A stretch of 64,000 bases of DNA from NCBI GenBank assembly GCA_049317545.1, contig JBMOIB010000003.1:28067-92066 (forward strand), written 5' to 3'. The notes under the pieces were generated by a model. The model searched no databases. It saw nothing but the letters and a program-made list of their open reading frames with translations, and was not told the origin of the DNA. The stretch is from REEB506 sp049317545 (lineage in GTDB: Bacteria; Pseudomonadota; Alphaproteobacteria; Caulobacterales; Aquidulcibacteraceae). The translations under genes were made by a program, and so were the position numbers. Shown here piece after piece: positions 1-9,005 of this stretch (positions are counted from its first letter, which is position 1; every line of letters starts with the position of its first letter).

Positions 1-255
1 CCTGCCTACGACAAGATGATGGACAGCCCGAACGCCGACATGAAGAACATCTCCGGCAAGACGGCCGCGGGATCGATCACCGGCGCGCAATTCATCGGCC
101 GCTTCATCAAGCCGGGTATGGCGTGGGCCCATGTCGACATCGCCGGCACGGCCTGGAAGCCCGGTCCGTTCGAAGATCCGGTCTCGCCGACCTGGGCGAC
201 AGGCTATGGCGTGCGGCTGCTCAACCGCCTGGTCGCGAGCCGCTACGAGGAATGA
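1..255 (+). CDS. pepA: Leucyl aminopeptidase, C-terminal end (partial)
   Basis: This is the last 84 residues of a cytosolic M17 leucyl aminopeptidase, a di-metal enzyme that removes N-terminal residues from peptides. The reading frame is open from base 1, so the 5' part lies outside the window. The tail carries the family's C-terminal pattern: NADMKNI, then GSITGAQFIGRFI, AWAHVDIAGTAW and a closing ATGYGVRLL. The metal and catalytic motifs are upstream of the window and cannot be checked. The stop overlaps the holC start (ATGA), the usual pepA-holC arrangement in proteobacteria. Assignment rests on C-terminal similarity only. Confidence 0.88.
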   Translation, partial: PAYDKMMDSPNADMKNISGKTAAGSITGAQFIGRFIKPGMAWAHVDIAGTAWKPGPFEDPVSPTWATGYGVRLLNRLVASRYEE

Positions 256-713
256 GCGCGAGCCCGCCCGAGATCTGGTTCTACCATCTCGAGCGGTCGT
301 CGCTGGAGGCGACCCTGCCGCCGCTATTGGAGCGTTGCCTCGCGCGCGGCTGGCGGGCCATCGTGCGCGGCGGGCTTCGCGAGCGGCTCGAGGCGCTCGA
401 CGTCGCGCTTTGGACCTATCGGGACGACAGCTTCCTTCCGCACGGGCTTGACGATGCGCCGGGCCCGGAACGTCAGCCGGTGCTTTTGACTACGCAGGGC
501 GACAATCCGAACGCCGCTCAGGCGCTTTTCGCGCTCGACGGCGCCGATGTCGGCGACGCCGCTGCCTTCGCGCGCACGTGCCTGGTGTTTGACGGCCGCG
601 ACGACGCAGCGCTCTCTGGCGCAAGGGCGCGCTGGAAGGCGCTGAAGCAGGCTGGCGCGACGCTCGCCTATTGGCGCGAAACGCCTGACGGACGTTGGGA
701 GAAGCAGCAATGA
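252..713 (+). CDS. holC: DNA polymerase III chi subunit
   Basis: A 153-residue protein matching HolC, the chi subunit of the DNA polymerase III clamp-loader complex, which in characterised bacteria links the replisome to SSB. It starts with the family pattern EIWFYHLERSSLE and ends with a short arm rich in W and K (RWKALKQAGATLAYWRE). Length is normal for chi. I chose the ATG at 252 because it overlaps the pepA stop as ATGA and because HolC homologues start here; a longer open frame upstream runs inside pepA. The position directly after pepA is typical. Confidence 0.86.
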   Translation: MSASPPEIWFYHLERSSLEATLPPLLERCLARGWRAIVRGGLRERLEALDVALWTYRDDSFLPHGLDDAPGPERQPVLLTTQGDNPNAAQALFALDGADVGDAAAFARTCLVFDGRDDAALSGARARWKALKQAGATLAYWRETPDGRWEKQQ

Positions 714-994
714 GCCTGCGCGTCGCGATCCTGGCCTTGGCCGTTGCGGCCTGCGCCGCGCCGCCGGCGCCGGGCGGTGCGCCGTTCGCTCCCCCGGTTA
801 AACCCGCGACCTGCGACCCGGCGCTTTACTCCGGACTGATCGGGACCGCCGCCCAGGCGATATCGCCCGCAAGCCTACCTTCGTCCCACCGCATCGTCTG
901 TTTCGAATGCGCGATGACCATGGACTTCAGCGCCGATCGCTTAACCCTGATGCTCGATCGCGAGGGCAAGGTCGCCAGGGTCGCCTGCCAATAA
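710..994 (+). CDS. Small lipoprotein resembling I78 protease inhibitors
   Basis: A 94-residue protein with a lipoprotein signal (MSLRVAILALAVAAC, lipobox VAAC), so the mature form should be anchored in the envelope. The C-terminal half matches the I78 peptidase inhibitor pattern: a Cys near the start (TCDPALYSGLIG), then TMDFSADRLTLMLD and a terminal VARVACQ. Two extra cysteines (CFEC) sit where the family usually has a PG turn, so a second disulfide is possible. The start is the ATG overlapping the holC stop (ATGA), which implies co-translation with holC. Target protease unknown; inhibition of a serine protease is inferred from the family. Confidence 0.66.
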   Translation: MSLRVAILALAVAACAAPPAPGGAPFAPPVKPATCDPALYSGLIGTAAQAISPASLPSSHRIVCFECAMTMDFSADRLTLMLDREGKVARVACQ

Positions 995-1019
995 GGCCGC
1001 ACGGCACGCGCGCACCCGC

Positions 1020-1048
1020 TTGGCGGGACCGCGCCGGACGGCTATAGA
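1020..1048 (+). promoter_or_regulatory. Candidate sigma-70-type promoter for ndk
   Basis: TTGGCG at 1020-1025 and TATAGA at 1043-1048 are separated by 17 bases, 38 bases before the ndk ATG. The spacing and both hexamers fit a housekeeping promoter, and the site lies in the 91-base gap before ndk. Found by eye; no start site is known. Confidence 0.5.
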
Positions 1049-1085
1049 GCCGCGCCTTCCCTCAAAGCATACTTGCGGAGCCCCC

Positions 1086-1508
1086 ATGGCCGTCGAACGT
1101 ACGTTCTCCATCCTCAAGCCGGACGCGACGGCGCGCAGCCTCACGGGCGAAATCAACGCCGTGATCGAAGGCGCGGGCCTGAAGATCGTTGCGCAAAAGC
1201 GCATCCGCATGAGCCAGGACCAGGCCGAGGGCTTCTACGGCGTTCACCGTGAACGTCCGTTCTTCAAGGACCTTGTGAAATTCATGATGTCCGGTCCGGT
1301 CGTCGTGCAAGTGCTCGAGGGCGAAAACGCCCTCGCCAAGTACCGCGAGATCATGGGCGCGACGAACCCCTACAACGCCGGTCCGGGCACGATCCGCCGC
1401 CGCTTCGCGTCGGGCATCGAAGCCAACACCGTGCATGGCTCCGACAGCCTCGAGAACGCCGCGACCGAGATCGCGTTCTTCTTCAAGGACGACGAAATCG
1501 TCGGCTGA
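1086..1508 (+). CDS. ndk: Nucleoside diphosphate kinase
   Basis: A 140-residue NDP kinase, which moves the gamma phosphate of ATP onto other nucleoside diphosphates through a phosphohistidine. The full family pattern is present: ERTFSILKPDATAR at the N-terminus, a GPVVVQVLEGENA strand, the nucleotide-binding segment ending GTIRRRF, and NTVHGSDSLENA with the active-site histidine. Length is exactly that of bacterial Ndk. The usual NPANA is NPYNA here, a mild variation. The ATG at 1086 gives the canonical MAVERTFS start. It is probably a single transcription unit and converges on the S8 protease gene with 14 bases between stops. Confidence 0.97.
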   Translation: MAVERTFSILKPDATARSLTGEINAVIEGAGLKIVAQKRIRMSQDQAEGFYGVHRERPFFKDLVKFMMSGPVVVQVLEGENALAKYREIMGATNPYNAGPGTIRRRFASGIEANTVHGSDSLENAATEIAFFFKDDEIVG

Positions 1509-1522
1509 GCATTGACCGCCGA

Positions 1523-3160
1523 TTATTGCGGCGTAGCGCGCGCGTCGATCTGAACGGCGCGCGCGTGGCCGCTTTTTGCGAAGCGTTCGATCGCCGCCGG
1601 CTTGCCCTCGACGATCATGAGACCCGGACGCAGCGGCTTGGCCGTTGCGCCTGCGGCCTGCGCCGCTGAGGCGGCTGCAGCCATCCCCTCGGGATCCGCA
1701 AGCGTGACGATCACGCGCACGTCGCGATCGCTCGGCAGCGCCGCCAGCGCCTGAACGCCCGGAACGGGCGCGGGCGCTGCGGCAGGCGTTGCTTCGGTCA
1801 TCGTCGCCTCCGTTGGTTTGGCGAGCGACGCCGAAGCGGCGTCGATGCGCAAACGGGATCGAGTGAGGCCGGAGGCCGGGTCGGCGATCACAGCGCCGGC
1901 GCCGCGCATGGCCGCTTCGAGCGCGTCGAGGCTCGCTTGCGGCCGCTCGGAGCGCAATGCAGCAATCGCGCCCGCGACGTGCGGCGCCGCCATCGACGTG
2001 CCCGAAAACGCCTTGAAACTGGATCCAGGGACGGACGAATTGATCGCAACGCCGGGTGCGTGCAGGTCGATGATCTCGGCGCGATTGGCGAACGGGGCGA
2101 CGGCGTCGGACTTGTCCGTGGCGGAGACGGTCACGGCCGTTGAAATGCAGCCGGGGCGGCTCACGGCGTCGACGAAGCCGTCATTGCCTGAGGCGATCAC
2201 TGTCGCGACGCCGGCCGCGCGCAAATCGTCGATCGCCAGTTTGGTCACGTCGTCGTCGCAGGCGCCGCTGGAGCGCCCGCCGCCGAGGCTCATGTTGACG
2301 GCCGCGACCGGGCGGGACTTGGCGAGCGTCAGGACGTAGTCGAGCGCCCGGATCTGGTCGGACGTGAAGGACGCGACGCACGGGCCCGCGCGGCCAAGCC
2401 CGCCGCAGGCGCTGGCGTCGAACACGCTGAACACCTGCACCGCGACGATCTCGGCCTCGGGCGCGGTGCCGGAGAAGTTCGCGCCGCGGCCGGCGGCGAT
2501 GCCGGCGACGTGGGTTCCGTGGTCGCAGCCCGTCGCGGCGCACGGCTTGGCCGCGCCTGCGCCGATCATTTCGCTTTGACCATTGGGGCAGGCCGAGGTC
2601 GCGCGCTGCGCCGGCGAGGTCGTGGAGAAGCAGGCTTCGGCCGTTACGCGCTTGCCGAAGAACGGATGGGCGGCGTCCACGCCGGTGTCGAGGATCGCCA
2701 CGGCCTGGCCTTTGCCGGTCGCACCGAGCTTGAAGGCGGCGGGCGCGCCGACAAGTGGGCCGCTCTGGGCGAGCGAGGGAAAGGCGAGCACGTCCTCGGC
2801 GATCGCGGCGACGCCCGGATCAGTCCGCATGGCGGCGAGCTGGCGCGCGTCGACGTCGGCGGCGATCAGCGGAAAGCGCGCACTCAGCGGCTGCGCCGGC
2901 GCGCCGAGCGCCTGCATGCGGCTGACGGCGGCGGTCTGCGCGGCGAGCAGTGCTTGGCCGGTCAGCAATTGCGAATCGGGCGCCTGGAGACGCGCGATGA
3001 CGCGCACAAAGCCTTGGCTTTTCGCCTTGTCCATCAATGGATCAGACGCCGAAACCGGCGGCTCGGCCGGCTTTGGAGGTGAAGCCGGCGGGGTGCAGGC
3101 CGCGGCGAGCGCCGCGATCGCAATCAAGGCGCTGGTGGTTTTCAGACGCAGTGCCCGCAT
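1523..3160 (-). CDS. S8 subtilisin-like protease, predicted lipoprotein
   Basis: A 545-residue serine protease of the subtilase family. A lipoprotein signal ends in LAAAC (Cys22), so it should be anchored in the envelope. Residues about 50-125 look like an I9-type propeptide (FVRVIARLQ to GVAAIAEDV). The catalytic set is complete: D158 in AVAILDTGVD, H214 in CDHGTHVAG, oxyanion N326 in VIASGNDG and S389 in GTSMAAPHVAG. Residues about 475-540 (VRVIVTLADPEG to IERFAKSGHAR) resemble a second propeptide-like domain, which is unusual. GGGAG lies seven bases before the ATG. Substrate unknown. It stands alone between ndk and purN. Confidence 0.88.
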   Translation of the reverse strand: MRALRLKTTSALIAIAALAAACTPPASPPKPAEPPVSASDPLMDKAKSQGFVRVIARLQAPDSQLLTGQALLAAQTAAVSRMQALGAPAQPLSARFPLIAADVDARQLAAMRTDPGVAAIAEDVLAFPSLAQSGPLVGAPAAFKLGATGKGQAVAILDTGVDAAHPFFGKRVTAEACFSTTSPAQRATSACPNGQSEMIGAGAAKPCAATGCDHGTHVAGIAAGRGANFSGTAPEAEIVAVQVFSVFDASACGGLGRAGPCVASFTSDQIRALDYVLTLAKSRPVAAVNMSLGGGRSSGACDDDVTKLAIDDLRAAGVATVIASGNDGFVDAVSRPGCISTAVTVSATDKSDAVAPFANRAEIIDLHAPGVAINSSVPGSSFKAFSGTSMAAPHVAGAIAALRSERPQASLDALEAAMRGAGAVIADPASGLTRSRLRIDAASASLAKPTEATMTEATPAAAPAPVPGVQALAALPSDRDVRVIVTLADPEGMAAAASAAQAAGATAKPLRPGLMIVEGKPAAIERFAKSGHARAVQIDARATPQ

Positions 3161-3249
3161 GCGTTCGCTCCCGCAAAGCTCCGAACTCTGGAGCGGCGCT
3201 CACTTTGAGTGCGAGAGGGCCGCGGGGAAAGCGCGCAACGCAGGTCGGA

Positions 3250-3903
3250 TCAATCGCGCGCGGCGAGCCAGCTGTTGAGCAGGAGGGCGGCGTCCTCGCG
3301 CGGGCCGAAGCCGCGCACTTCGCTGTCGCTGCGCTGAACGGCGAGCGCAAGGCACATCGGGAAGAGCTGGTGCTCGGCGGTCAGAACGCGCGCCGCCAGC
3401 GTTTCTGCGGTGTCGTTGGGGCGCACGGGCACCGCCGCCTGGCCGATGATCGCGCCCTGGTCGACGCCTTCGCTGACCCAATGGACCGTGCAGCCGTGCA
3501 GTTTGACGCCGGCGTCCAGCGCGCGCGCGTGGGTGTCGAGGCCGGGGAAGGCCGGCAGGAGCGAGGGATGGACGTTGATCATCCGGCCGCGCCAGCGGGC
3601 GACGAATCCGGGCGTGAGGACGCGCATGAAGCCGGCGAGCGCGACGAACTCGATGGCGTGCTCTTCGAGCGCGGACTGCACGGCGTCCTCGAAGGCGCCG
3701 CGATCCTTGCCGAACGGCTTGTGGTCGACGACGGCTGTCTCGATCCCTGCATGCAGCGCGCGTTCGAGCCCTTTGGCGGCCGGATCGTTGGCGACGACGA
3801 GGGCGATCTCGTACGGCGCGGCGGCGCTCGCCTGCGCGTCCAGCAGCGCCTGGAGATTGGAGCCGCGTCCCGAAATCAGGACGCCGACGCGCGTGCGGCT
3901 CAT
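3250..3903 (-). CDS. purN: Phosphoribosylglycinamide formyltransferase
   Basis: A 217-residue GAR transformylase, the third step of purine synthesis: N10-formyl-THF formylates GAR. The N-terminal VGVLISGRGSNLQALL binds the phosphoribosyl part; MINVHPSLLPAFPG carries the catalytic Asn and His; VSEGVDQGAIIGQ carries the catalytic Asp. Length is close to E. coli PurN. The start overlaps the purM stop (ATGA), so the two are one operon transcribed leftwards, purM first. Nothing odd is visible. Confidence 0.96.
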   Translation of the reverse strand: MSRTRVGVLISGRGSNLQALLDAQASAAAPYEIALVVANDPAAKGLERALHAGIETAVVDHKPFGKDRGAFEDAVQSALEEHAIEFVALAGFMRVLTPGFVARWRGRMINVHPSLLPAFPGLDTHARALDAGVKLHGCTVHWVSEGVDQGAIIGQAAVPVRPNDTAETLAARVLTAEHQLFPMCLALAVQRSDSEVRGFGPREDAALLLNSWLAARD

Positions 3904-4928
3904 GCGGAGCGGACCTCGCCGATGGGAAAGGCGTCTTCGCCGGACGCGATGAGGCCCGAAAGGACCTCCGCGACGGCGTCCGGCGCGACCACCGCAACCA
4001 TGCCGATTCCAAGATTATAGGTGCGGCGCAGATCCTCTTCCGGCGTCTGGCCAACCTCGGCGAGCCAATTGAACACGGCCGGTCGCTCCCAGCCCGACCA
4101 ATCGAAGGCCGGCTTGAGCGCGGCGGGCAGGGCTCGCGGCGCATTTTCGACGAGACCGCCGCCGGTGATGTGGGCGAGGCCCTTGATCAGCCCCCGCCGC
4201 ACCAATGGCAGGACGTTCTTCACATAAATCCGCGTCGGCGCGAGCAGGGCCGCGGCGAGCGTTTCGCCCGGCGAAAATGGCGCGGGATCGCTCCAGGCGA
4301 GGCCGGAGCGGGCGACGACCTTGCGCACCAGCGAATAGCCGTTGGAATGCGGGCCCGACGACGCCAGCCCGATCAGGACGTCGCCGGCGCGCATGTCGTC
4401 GCGCCGCGGCAGCAGGGTCCCGCGTTCGGCGGCGCCGATGGCGAAGCCGGCGAGGTCGTAGTCGCCTTCGCGATAAAGGCCCGGCATTTCAGCCGTTTCG
4501 CCGCCGGCGAGCGCGCAGCCCGCGATCCGGCAGCCCTCGGCGATGCCGCGCACGACGACCGCGGCGGCGTCGGCGTCCAGTTTTCCGGTCGCGTAATAGT
4601 CGAGGAACAGGATCGGCTCGCCGCCCTGGGCCAGGAGGTCGTTGACGCACATGGCGACCAGATCGACGCCAATCGTCTCGTGACGGCCGGATTCGATGGC
4701 GATCTTGAGCTTGGTGCCGACGCCGTCGGTGGTGGCGAGCAGGATCGGGTCTGAAAACCCAGCGGCTTTCAGGTCAAAGGCCGCCGAAAACCCGCCGAGC
4801 GCGGCGGTCGCGCCGGCGCGGGCCGTGGCTTTCGCGGCCGGTCCGATGAGTTCGACGAGGCGGGCGCCTTCATCGATGTCGACGCCGGCGGCGCGATAGG
4901 TGAGGGGCGTTTGCGGGGGCTCCGACAT
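3900..4928 (-). CDS. purM: Phosphoribosylformylglycinamidine cyclo-ligase
   Basis: A 342-residue AIR synthetase, the ATP-dependent ring closure of FGAM in purine synthesis. Family features in order: TYRAAGVDIDEG at the N-terminus, the LLATTDGVGTKLKIA nucleotide-binding segment, DLVAMCVNDLLAQGGEP, an ALAGGETAEMPG loop and the late ITGGGLVENAPR. Length is normal. It is the upstream gene of a purM-purN operon and is transcribed divergently from the DUF2066 gene across an 85-base gap. The start gives the usual MSEPPQTPLTYRAAGV opening; the ribosome site is weak. Confidence 0.96.
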   Translation of the reverse strand: MSEPPQTPLTYRAAGVDIDEGARLVELIGPAAKATARAGATAALGGFSAAFDLKAAGFSDPILLATTDGVGTKLKIAIESGRHETIGVDLVAMCVNDLLAQGGEPILFLDYYATGKLDADAAAVVVRGIAEGCRIAGCALAGGETAEMPGLYREGDYDLAGFAIGAAERGTLLPRRDDMRAGDVLIGLASSGPHSNGYSLVRKVVARSGLAWSDPAPFSPGETLAAALLAPTRIYVKNVLPLVRRGLIKGLAHITGGGLVENAPRALPAALKPAFDWSGWERPAVFNWLAEVGQTPEEDLRRTYNLGIGMVAVVAPDAVAEVLSGLIASGEDAFPIGEVRSA

Positions 4929-5013
4929 GTACTTGGCCGGCTTAAGGCGCAGCGCGCCCTTTCAGGCGCGGCGCGAGGTTGATAGGGTCCGGCCGCCTCG
5001 AAAGGACCCTGCC

Positions 5014-6069
5014 ATGCGAGCCATGATTCGCTGGGCGGCCGTCGCCGCCGCGTTCTGCGCCTTCCTGCTCGCGCCCGCAAGCGCGGCCGGGCGCAATGAC
5101 ATTTTCAGCGTCGCCGGGGTCCGCGCCGACGCCAGCGCCGCCAATGCGCAGCTTGCGCGCGCCGCTGCGGTCGCCTCGGCGCAGCGCGCTGCGTTCGAGC
5201 GTCTCGTGCGACGCGTGACGACCGACGCGGACATTGCCCGGCTGGGCCTGCCCAAACCGGACGACGCGACCGTCGATCGCATGGTGTCGGGCATCGACAT
5301 CGCGGGCGAGCGTCGCTCCGGCACGCGCTACATCGCGAATCTGGCTGTGAATTTCGATTCGCTCGCCGTTCGCGATTTCCTGCGCCAGTCGGGGTTCATG
5401 CTGGTCGAGACGCGCTCGGCGCCGGTTCTCATCGTCGCGCAGATGCCCAATGCCGCGCCGGGCCTCTCAGAGGGCTGGCGGCAGGCGTTCGAGCAGGGCG
5501 GCTTTAGCCAGGAACTCGTGCCGATCGCCGTCGCGCCGGCCGGCGTTCAAGGCGCGCCGGATTGGGGCCAGGCGCAAGGGGCCGCCGGCGCGGCCGGGGC
5601 CGCCACGGCGATTTACGCTACGGCGCGCGCGTCGAACAATTTCCTCATCGCCGATCTCGTGGAGATCGGTCCGAGCAGCCCACCCAGATCGCGCGGCGAA
5701 GTCTCGGTTCCCGTCGCCGCGGGAGAGCAGGCGTTCGGCCCGTCGTTCGAGCGGCTCGCATCGTCGGTCGCGACCCGTCTGCAAAATGACTGGAAGCAAA
5801 GCCTCTCCGCGGGCGCCGGCCAACGCACGCGGATCACCGTCGTCGCCCGCTATGCGACGCCGGCCCAGTGGGCGCAGATCAAGCGCGCCTTGAGCGCGGC
5901 CTCGACGACCATCGTGAGCGACATCCGTATCGATGGGGTTGCCAAAGAGGGGGCCGTCGTGTCGTTCTCCTATGTGGGAGCGCCCGACCAGCTGGCGGCG
6001 GAGTTCGGCCGAAGTGGGGTCGACGCCGTCGCCGATGGCGCTACAATGATTTTGAAGGTGCGGGGCTGA
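5014..6069 (+). CDS. DUF2066 family exported protein
   Basis: A 351-residue protein with a Sec signal peptide (about residues 1-25, ending PASAAG), so it is probably periplasmic. The body matches the DUF2066 family, found in alpha- and gammaproteobacteria: FSVAGVRADASAANAQLARA, then QRAAFERLVRRVT near residues 55-68. No enzyme motif is visible and the family's role is unknown to me. The ATG at 5014 follows AAAGGACCCTGCC and gives a clean signal peptide; the open frame extends upstream without one. It precedes hdaA by 13 bases, as in several alphaproteobacteria. Confidence 0.75.
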   Translation: MRAMIRWAAVAAAFCAFLLAPASAAGRNDIFSVAGVRADASAANAQLARAAAVASAQRAAFERLVRRVTTDADIARLGLPKPDDATVDRMVSGIDIAGERRSGTRYIANLAVNFDSLAVRDFLRQSGFMLVETRSAPVLIVAQMPNAAPGLSEGWRQAFEQGGFSQELVPIAVAPAGVQGAPDWGQAQGAAGAAGAATAIYATARASNNFLIADLVEIGPSSPPRSRGEVSVPVAAGEQAFGPSFERLASSVATRLQNDWKQSLSAGAGQRTRITVVARYATPAQWAQIKRALSAASTTIVSDIRIDGVAKEGAVVSFSYVGAPDQLAAEFGRSGVDAVADGATMILKVRG

Positions 6070-6082
6070 CTTCGGAGGCCAG

Positions 6083-6796
6083 ATGGCGGACCAACCCCGA
6101 CTGCCGCTGACGCCGGTCATCGATCATTCGATCGATGCGCTGATCATATCTGAGAGCAACCGGGCGGCGTGGGAACGTTTGGAGCGCTGGGCGACATGGC
6201 CCGGCGGGTCGATGGTATTGTCCGGCCCGGAGGGCTCGGGCAAATCCCATATGGGCGACATCTGGGCCTTGCGCGCCAACGCCATGCGCGTTTCGGCGCT
6301 CGCTTCTATGGACCAAGCGCTGGCGGCGTTCCACGACCATCGCGGTCGGCTCTTGTTGGACGACGTCGATCGCGGTCTCGACGATGAGGCGATTTTTCTG
6401 CTGCTTGACCTCGTCAAGGTGCAAGGCGGCGCACTTCTCCTGACCAGTCGGTCGCCACCGGCGGATTGGCCCTTCCGTTCGCCCGATCTCGCGTCGCGGT
6501 GCCTCGCCTTGCCGCGCTCCCACCTGAGCGAACCGGACGATGCGCTCCTGCAGGGCGTGCTTCGCCGCCAATGTCGCGCGCGCTTCATGGAAATGTCGGA
6601 TGATGTGGCGCGGTTCGTCAGCCGCCACATGGAGCGGTCGTTCATTGCGGCGCGACGGGTGGCTGAGGCGCTGGACGAGAACGTGGTGCGCGGTGCGCGT
6701 CCGGTCTCCAAGGCCGCCGCTCGACGGGCGTTGGAAAAGATCGGTTACGGGCGCGCGACGCTCGAAGACGAAGAAGAGACTGGCGAGATCACATGA
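6083..6796 (+). CDS. hdaA: DnaA regulatory inactivator, HdaA-like
   Basis: A 237-residue DnaA-related ATPase. It has the Walker A GPEGSGKSHM (about residues 47-56), the Walker B RLLLDDVDRG, a sensor-like LLLTSRSPP and the DnaA domain III lid region, but no DNA-binding domain IV. In characterised bacteria this family works with the DNA clamp to turn DnaA-ATP into DnaA-ADP and prevent over-initiation. The N-terminal QPRLPLTP resembles a clamp-binding motif. GGAGG sits five bases before the ATG. The stop overlaps the ppk start (ATGA), so replication control and polyphosphate synthesis are co-expressed. Confidence 0.88.
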   Translation: MADQPRLPLTPVIDHSIDALIISESNRAAWERLERWATWPGGSMVLSGPEGSGKSHMGDIWALRANAMRVSALASMDQALAAFHDHRGRLLLDDVDRGLDDEAIFLLLDLVKVQGGALLLTSRSPPADWPFRSPDLASRCLALPRSHLSEPDDALLQGVLRRQCRARFMEMSDDVARFVSRHMERSFIAARRVAEALDENVVRGARPVSKAAARRALEKIGYGRATLEDEEETGEIT

Positions 6797-8997
6797 CTGA
6801 ACAAAAGCCGCGCCGCCGCGGCGGCGCTGCAAGCGCTGCGCCCGCGCCGATCACGATCGACCAGCCCAACCGTTTCCTGAACCGAGAATTGTCCTGGCTT
6901 GCGTTCAACACGCGGGTCTTGGAGGAGGCCGAGAACCCGGCGCATCCCCTGCTGGAGCGGCTGCGCTTCCTGTCGATCTCGGCGAACAATCTCGACGAAT
7001 TCTACATGGTCCGCGTCGCGGGTCTGCATGAGCAGGTGAAGGCCGGCGTCGCCACCCTGAGCCAGGACGGCCTGAGCCCGGCGGAGCAGCTCGAAAAGGT
7101 GTCCGCCGCCGCTGGCGCGCTGATGGCCAAACAGCAGGAGCGCTGGCAGGCGCTGCGCTTGGAGCTGAAAGAGGCCGGGATCCGCGTCCTCGACTCCAGC
7201 GAACTCACGTCGGCTGACCTCACTTGGCTGCGGACGATGTTCCTTGATCGGATTTTCCCGCTCCTGACGCCGCTCGCCGTCGATCCCGCGCACCCGTTTC
7301 CGTTCATCCCGAACCTCGGGTTCGCGATCGCCTATTCGCTGCGCCGCCGCGAAGACGGCAAGACGATGAACGCGCTCGTTCCGGCGCCGACGCAGGTCAG
7401 CCGGTTCCTGGAAGCGCCGGGCATGGGCGCGGAGGCTGCGGGGCGCTCGGAGCGTCGCTTCGTGCCGCTCGAGACGGCGATCACGGCGTGCATCGATCTC
7501 CTGTTCCCGGGCTATGACGTCATCGCGAGCGGCGCGTTCCGCGTCGTGCGCGACAGCGACGTCGAACTCGAAGAGGAAGCCGAGGACCTGGTCCGTGAGT
7601 TCCAGACGCTCCTCAAGCAGCGGCGTCTCGGCGACATCGTTCGCCTCAAGCTCGATGCGGCGATGCCGGATGATCTGCGCGAGTTCGTCATCCGTGAAAT
7701 CAACGCCGATCCGCACGACGTCGTCGCCGCGGAGGGGATGCTGGGGATGGCCCAGCTCGCGCAGCTGATCGTCGACGAGCGCGCGGACCTGAAGTTCCCC
7801 GCCTTCGATCCGCGCTATGCGGAACGGATCCGCGATTTTGGCGGCGACATTTTCGCCGCCATCCGCGCCAAGGACATGCTCATCCATCACCCGTTCGAAA
7901 GCTTCGACGCGGTGGTGCAGTTCATCCGTCAGGCCGCCGCCGATCCGAACGTCGTGGCGATCAAGCAAACGCTTTACCGCACGTCGAAGAACTCGCCGAT
8001 CGTCGCCGCGCTGATCGAGGCCGCCGAGGCGGGCAAGAACGTCACGGCGCTGGTCGAGATCAAGGCCCGGTTCGACGAAGAGAACAATCTGCGCTGGGCG
8101 CGCGACCTGGAGCGCGCGGGGTGCTCGGTCGTTTACGGCTTCGTCGACTACAAGACCCACGCCAAGGTGAGCCTCGTCGTGCGTCGCGAGCCCGACGGCC
8201 TGAAGACCTACACCCACTTCGGCACGGGCAATTATCATCCAATCACGGCGCGCGTTTACACGGACCTGTCCCTGTTCACGGCCGAGCCGGCCTTCGGCCG
8301 CGACGCCGGGCGCGTGTTCAATTTCGTCACCGGTTACGCCAAGCCGGCGGAGCTCGAGAAAATCGGGCTGTCTCCGCTGACGCTCAAGCCGAAGATCCTG
8401 GCGCTCATCGACGCCGAGATCGCGCATGTGAAGGCCGGGCGGCCGGGATCGATCTGGGCGAAGCTCAATTCGCTGGTCGATCCTGTCGTGATCGACGCGC
8501 TCTACCGAGCGAGCCAGGAGGGCGTGCGGATCGACCTCGTCATTCGCGGCATCTGCTGCCTGCGTCCAGGTGTGCCGGGGCTGTCTGAAAACATCCGGGT
8601 CAAGAGCATCGTCGGCCGCTTTCTCGAACATTCGCGGATCGTCTGCTTTGGCGACGGCAAGCGCATGCCGCATCCGGACGCCAAAGTATTCATCTCCTCG
8701 GCCGACTGGATGCCGCGCAATCTGGATCGCCGCGTCGAGGTTCTTTGCCCGATCGAGAATCCGACCGTGCACCAGCAGGTGCTCGATCAGATCATGGTCG
8801 CCAACCTCAACGATGAAGCGCAAAGCTGGTACATGGACGCTGAAGGCGTCTATAAGCGAGTCGATGTCTCGCAGCTCGAAAGCGCGTTCTCGGCGCACCA
8901 TTACTTCATGACGAACCCGTCTCTGTCCGGCCGCGGCCGCGCCCTCAAGGGCGACGTTCCGCCAAGCTTCGACCACATCGGCCCGCGCGCGGGCTAG
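6793..8997 (+). CDS. ppk: Polyphosphate kinase 1
   Basis: A 734-residue PPK1, which reversibly polymerises the ATP gamma phosphate into polyphosphate. The N-terminal domain starts FLNRELSWLAFNTRVL. The phosphohistidine is expected at H456 in YKTHAKVSLVV (E. coli H435), and the second active-site histidine is in FLEHSRIV. FGTGNYHP and SSADWMPRNLDRRVE are further family signatures. Length is a little above E. coli PPK. It overlaps hdaA by four bases and is followed after eight bases by ppx, giving a synthesis and breakdown pair under shared transcription. Confidence 0.97.
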   Translation: MTEQKPRRRGGAASAAPAPITIDQPNRFLNRELSWLAFNTRVLEEAENPAHPLLERLRFLSISANNLDEFYMVRVAGLHEQVKAGVATLSQDGLSPAEQLEKVSAAAGALMAKQQERWQALRLELKEAGIRVLDSSELTSADLTWLRTMFLDRIFPLLTPLAVDPAHPFPFIPNLGFAIAYSLRRREDGKTMNALVPAPTQVSRFLEAPGMGAEAAGRSERRFVPLETAITACIDLLFPGYDVIASGAFRVVRDSDVELEEEAEDLVREFQTLLKQRRLGDIVRLKLDAAMPDDLREFVIREINADPHDVVAAEGMLGMAQLAQLIVDERADLKFPAFDPRYAERIRDFGGDIFAAIRAKDMLIHHPFESFDAVVQFIRQAAADPNVVAIKQTLYRTSKNSPIVAALIEAAEAGKNVTALVEIKARFDEENNLRWARDLERAGCSVVYGFVDYKTHAKVSLVVRREPDGLKTYTHFGTGNYHPITARVYTDLSLFTAEPAFGRDAGRVFNFVTGYAKPAELEKIGLSPLTLKPKILALIDAEIAHVKAGRPGSIWAKLNSLVDPVVIDALYRASQEGVRIDLVIRGICCLRPGVPGLSENIRVKSIVGRFLEHSRIVCFGDGKRMPHPDAKVFISSADWMPRNLDRRVEVLCPIENPTVHQQVLDQIMVANLNDEAQSWYMDAEGVYKRVDVSQLESAFSAHHYFMTNPSLSGRGRALKGDVPPSFDHIGPRAG

Positions 8998-9005
8998 GGG
9001 ACGCG

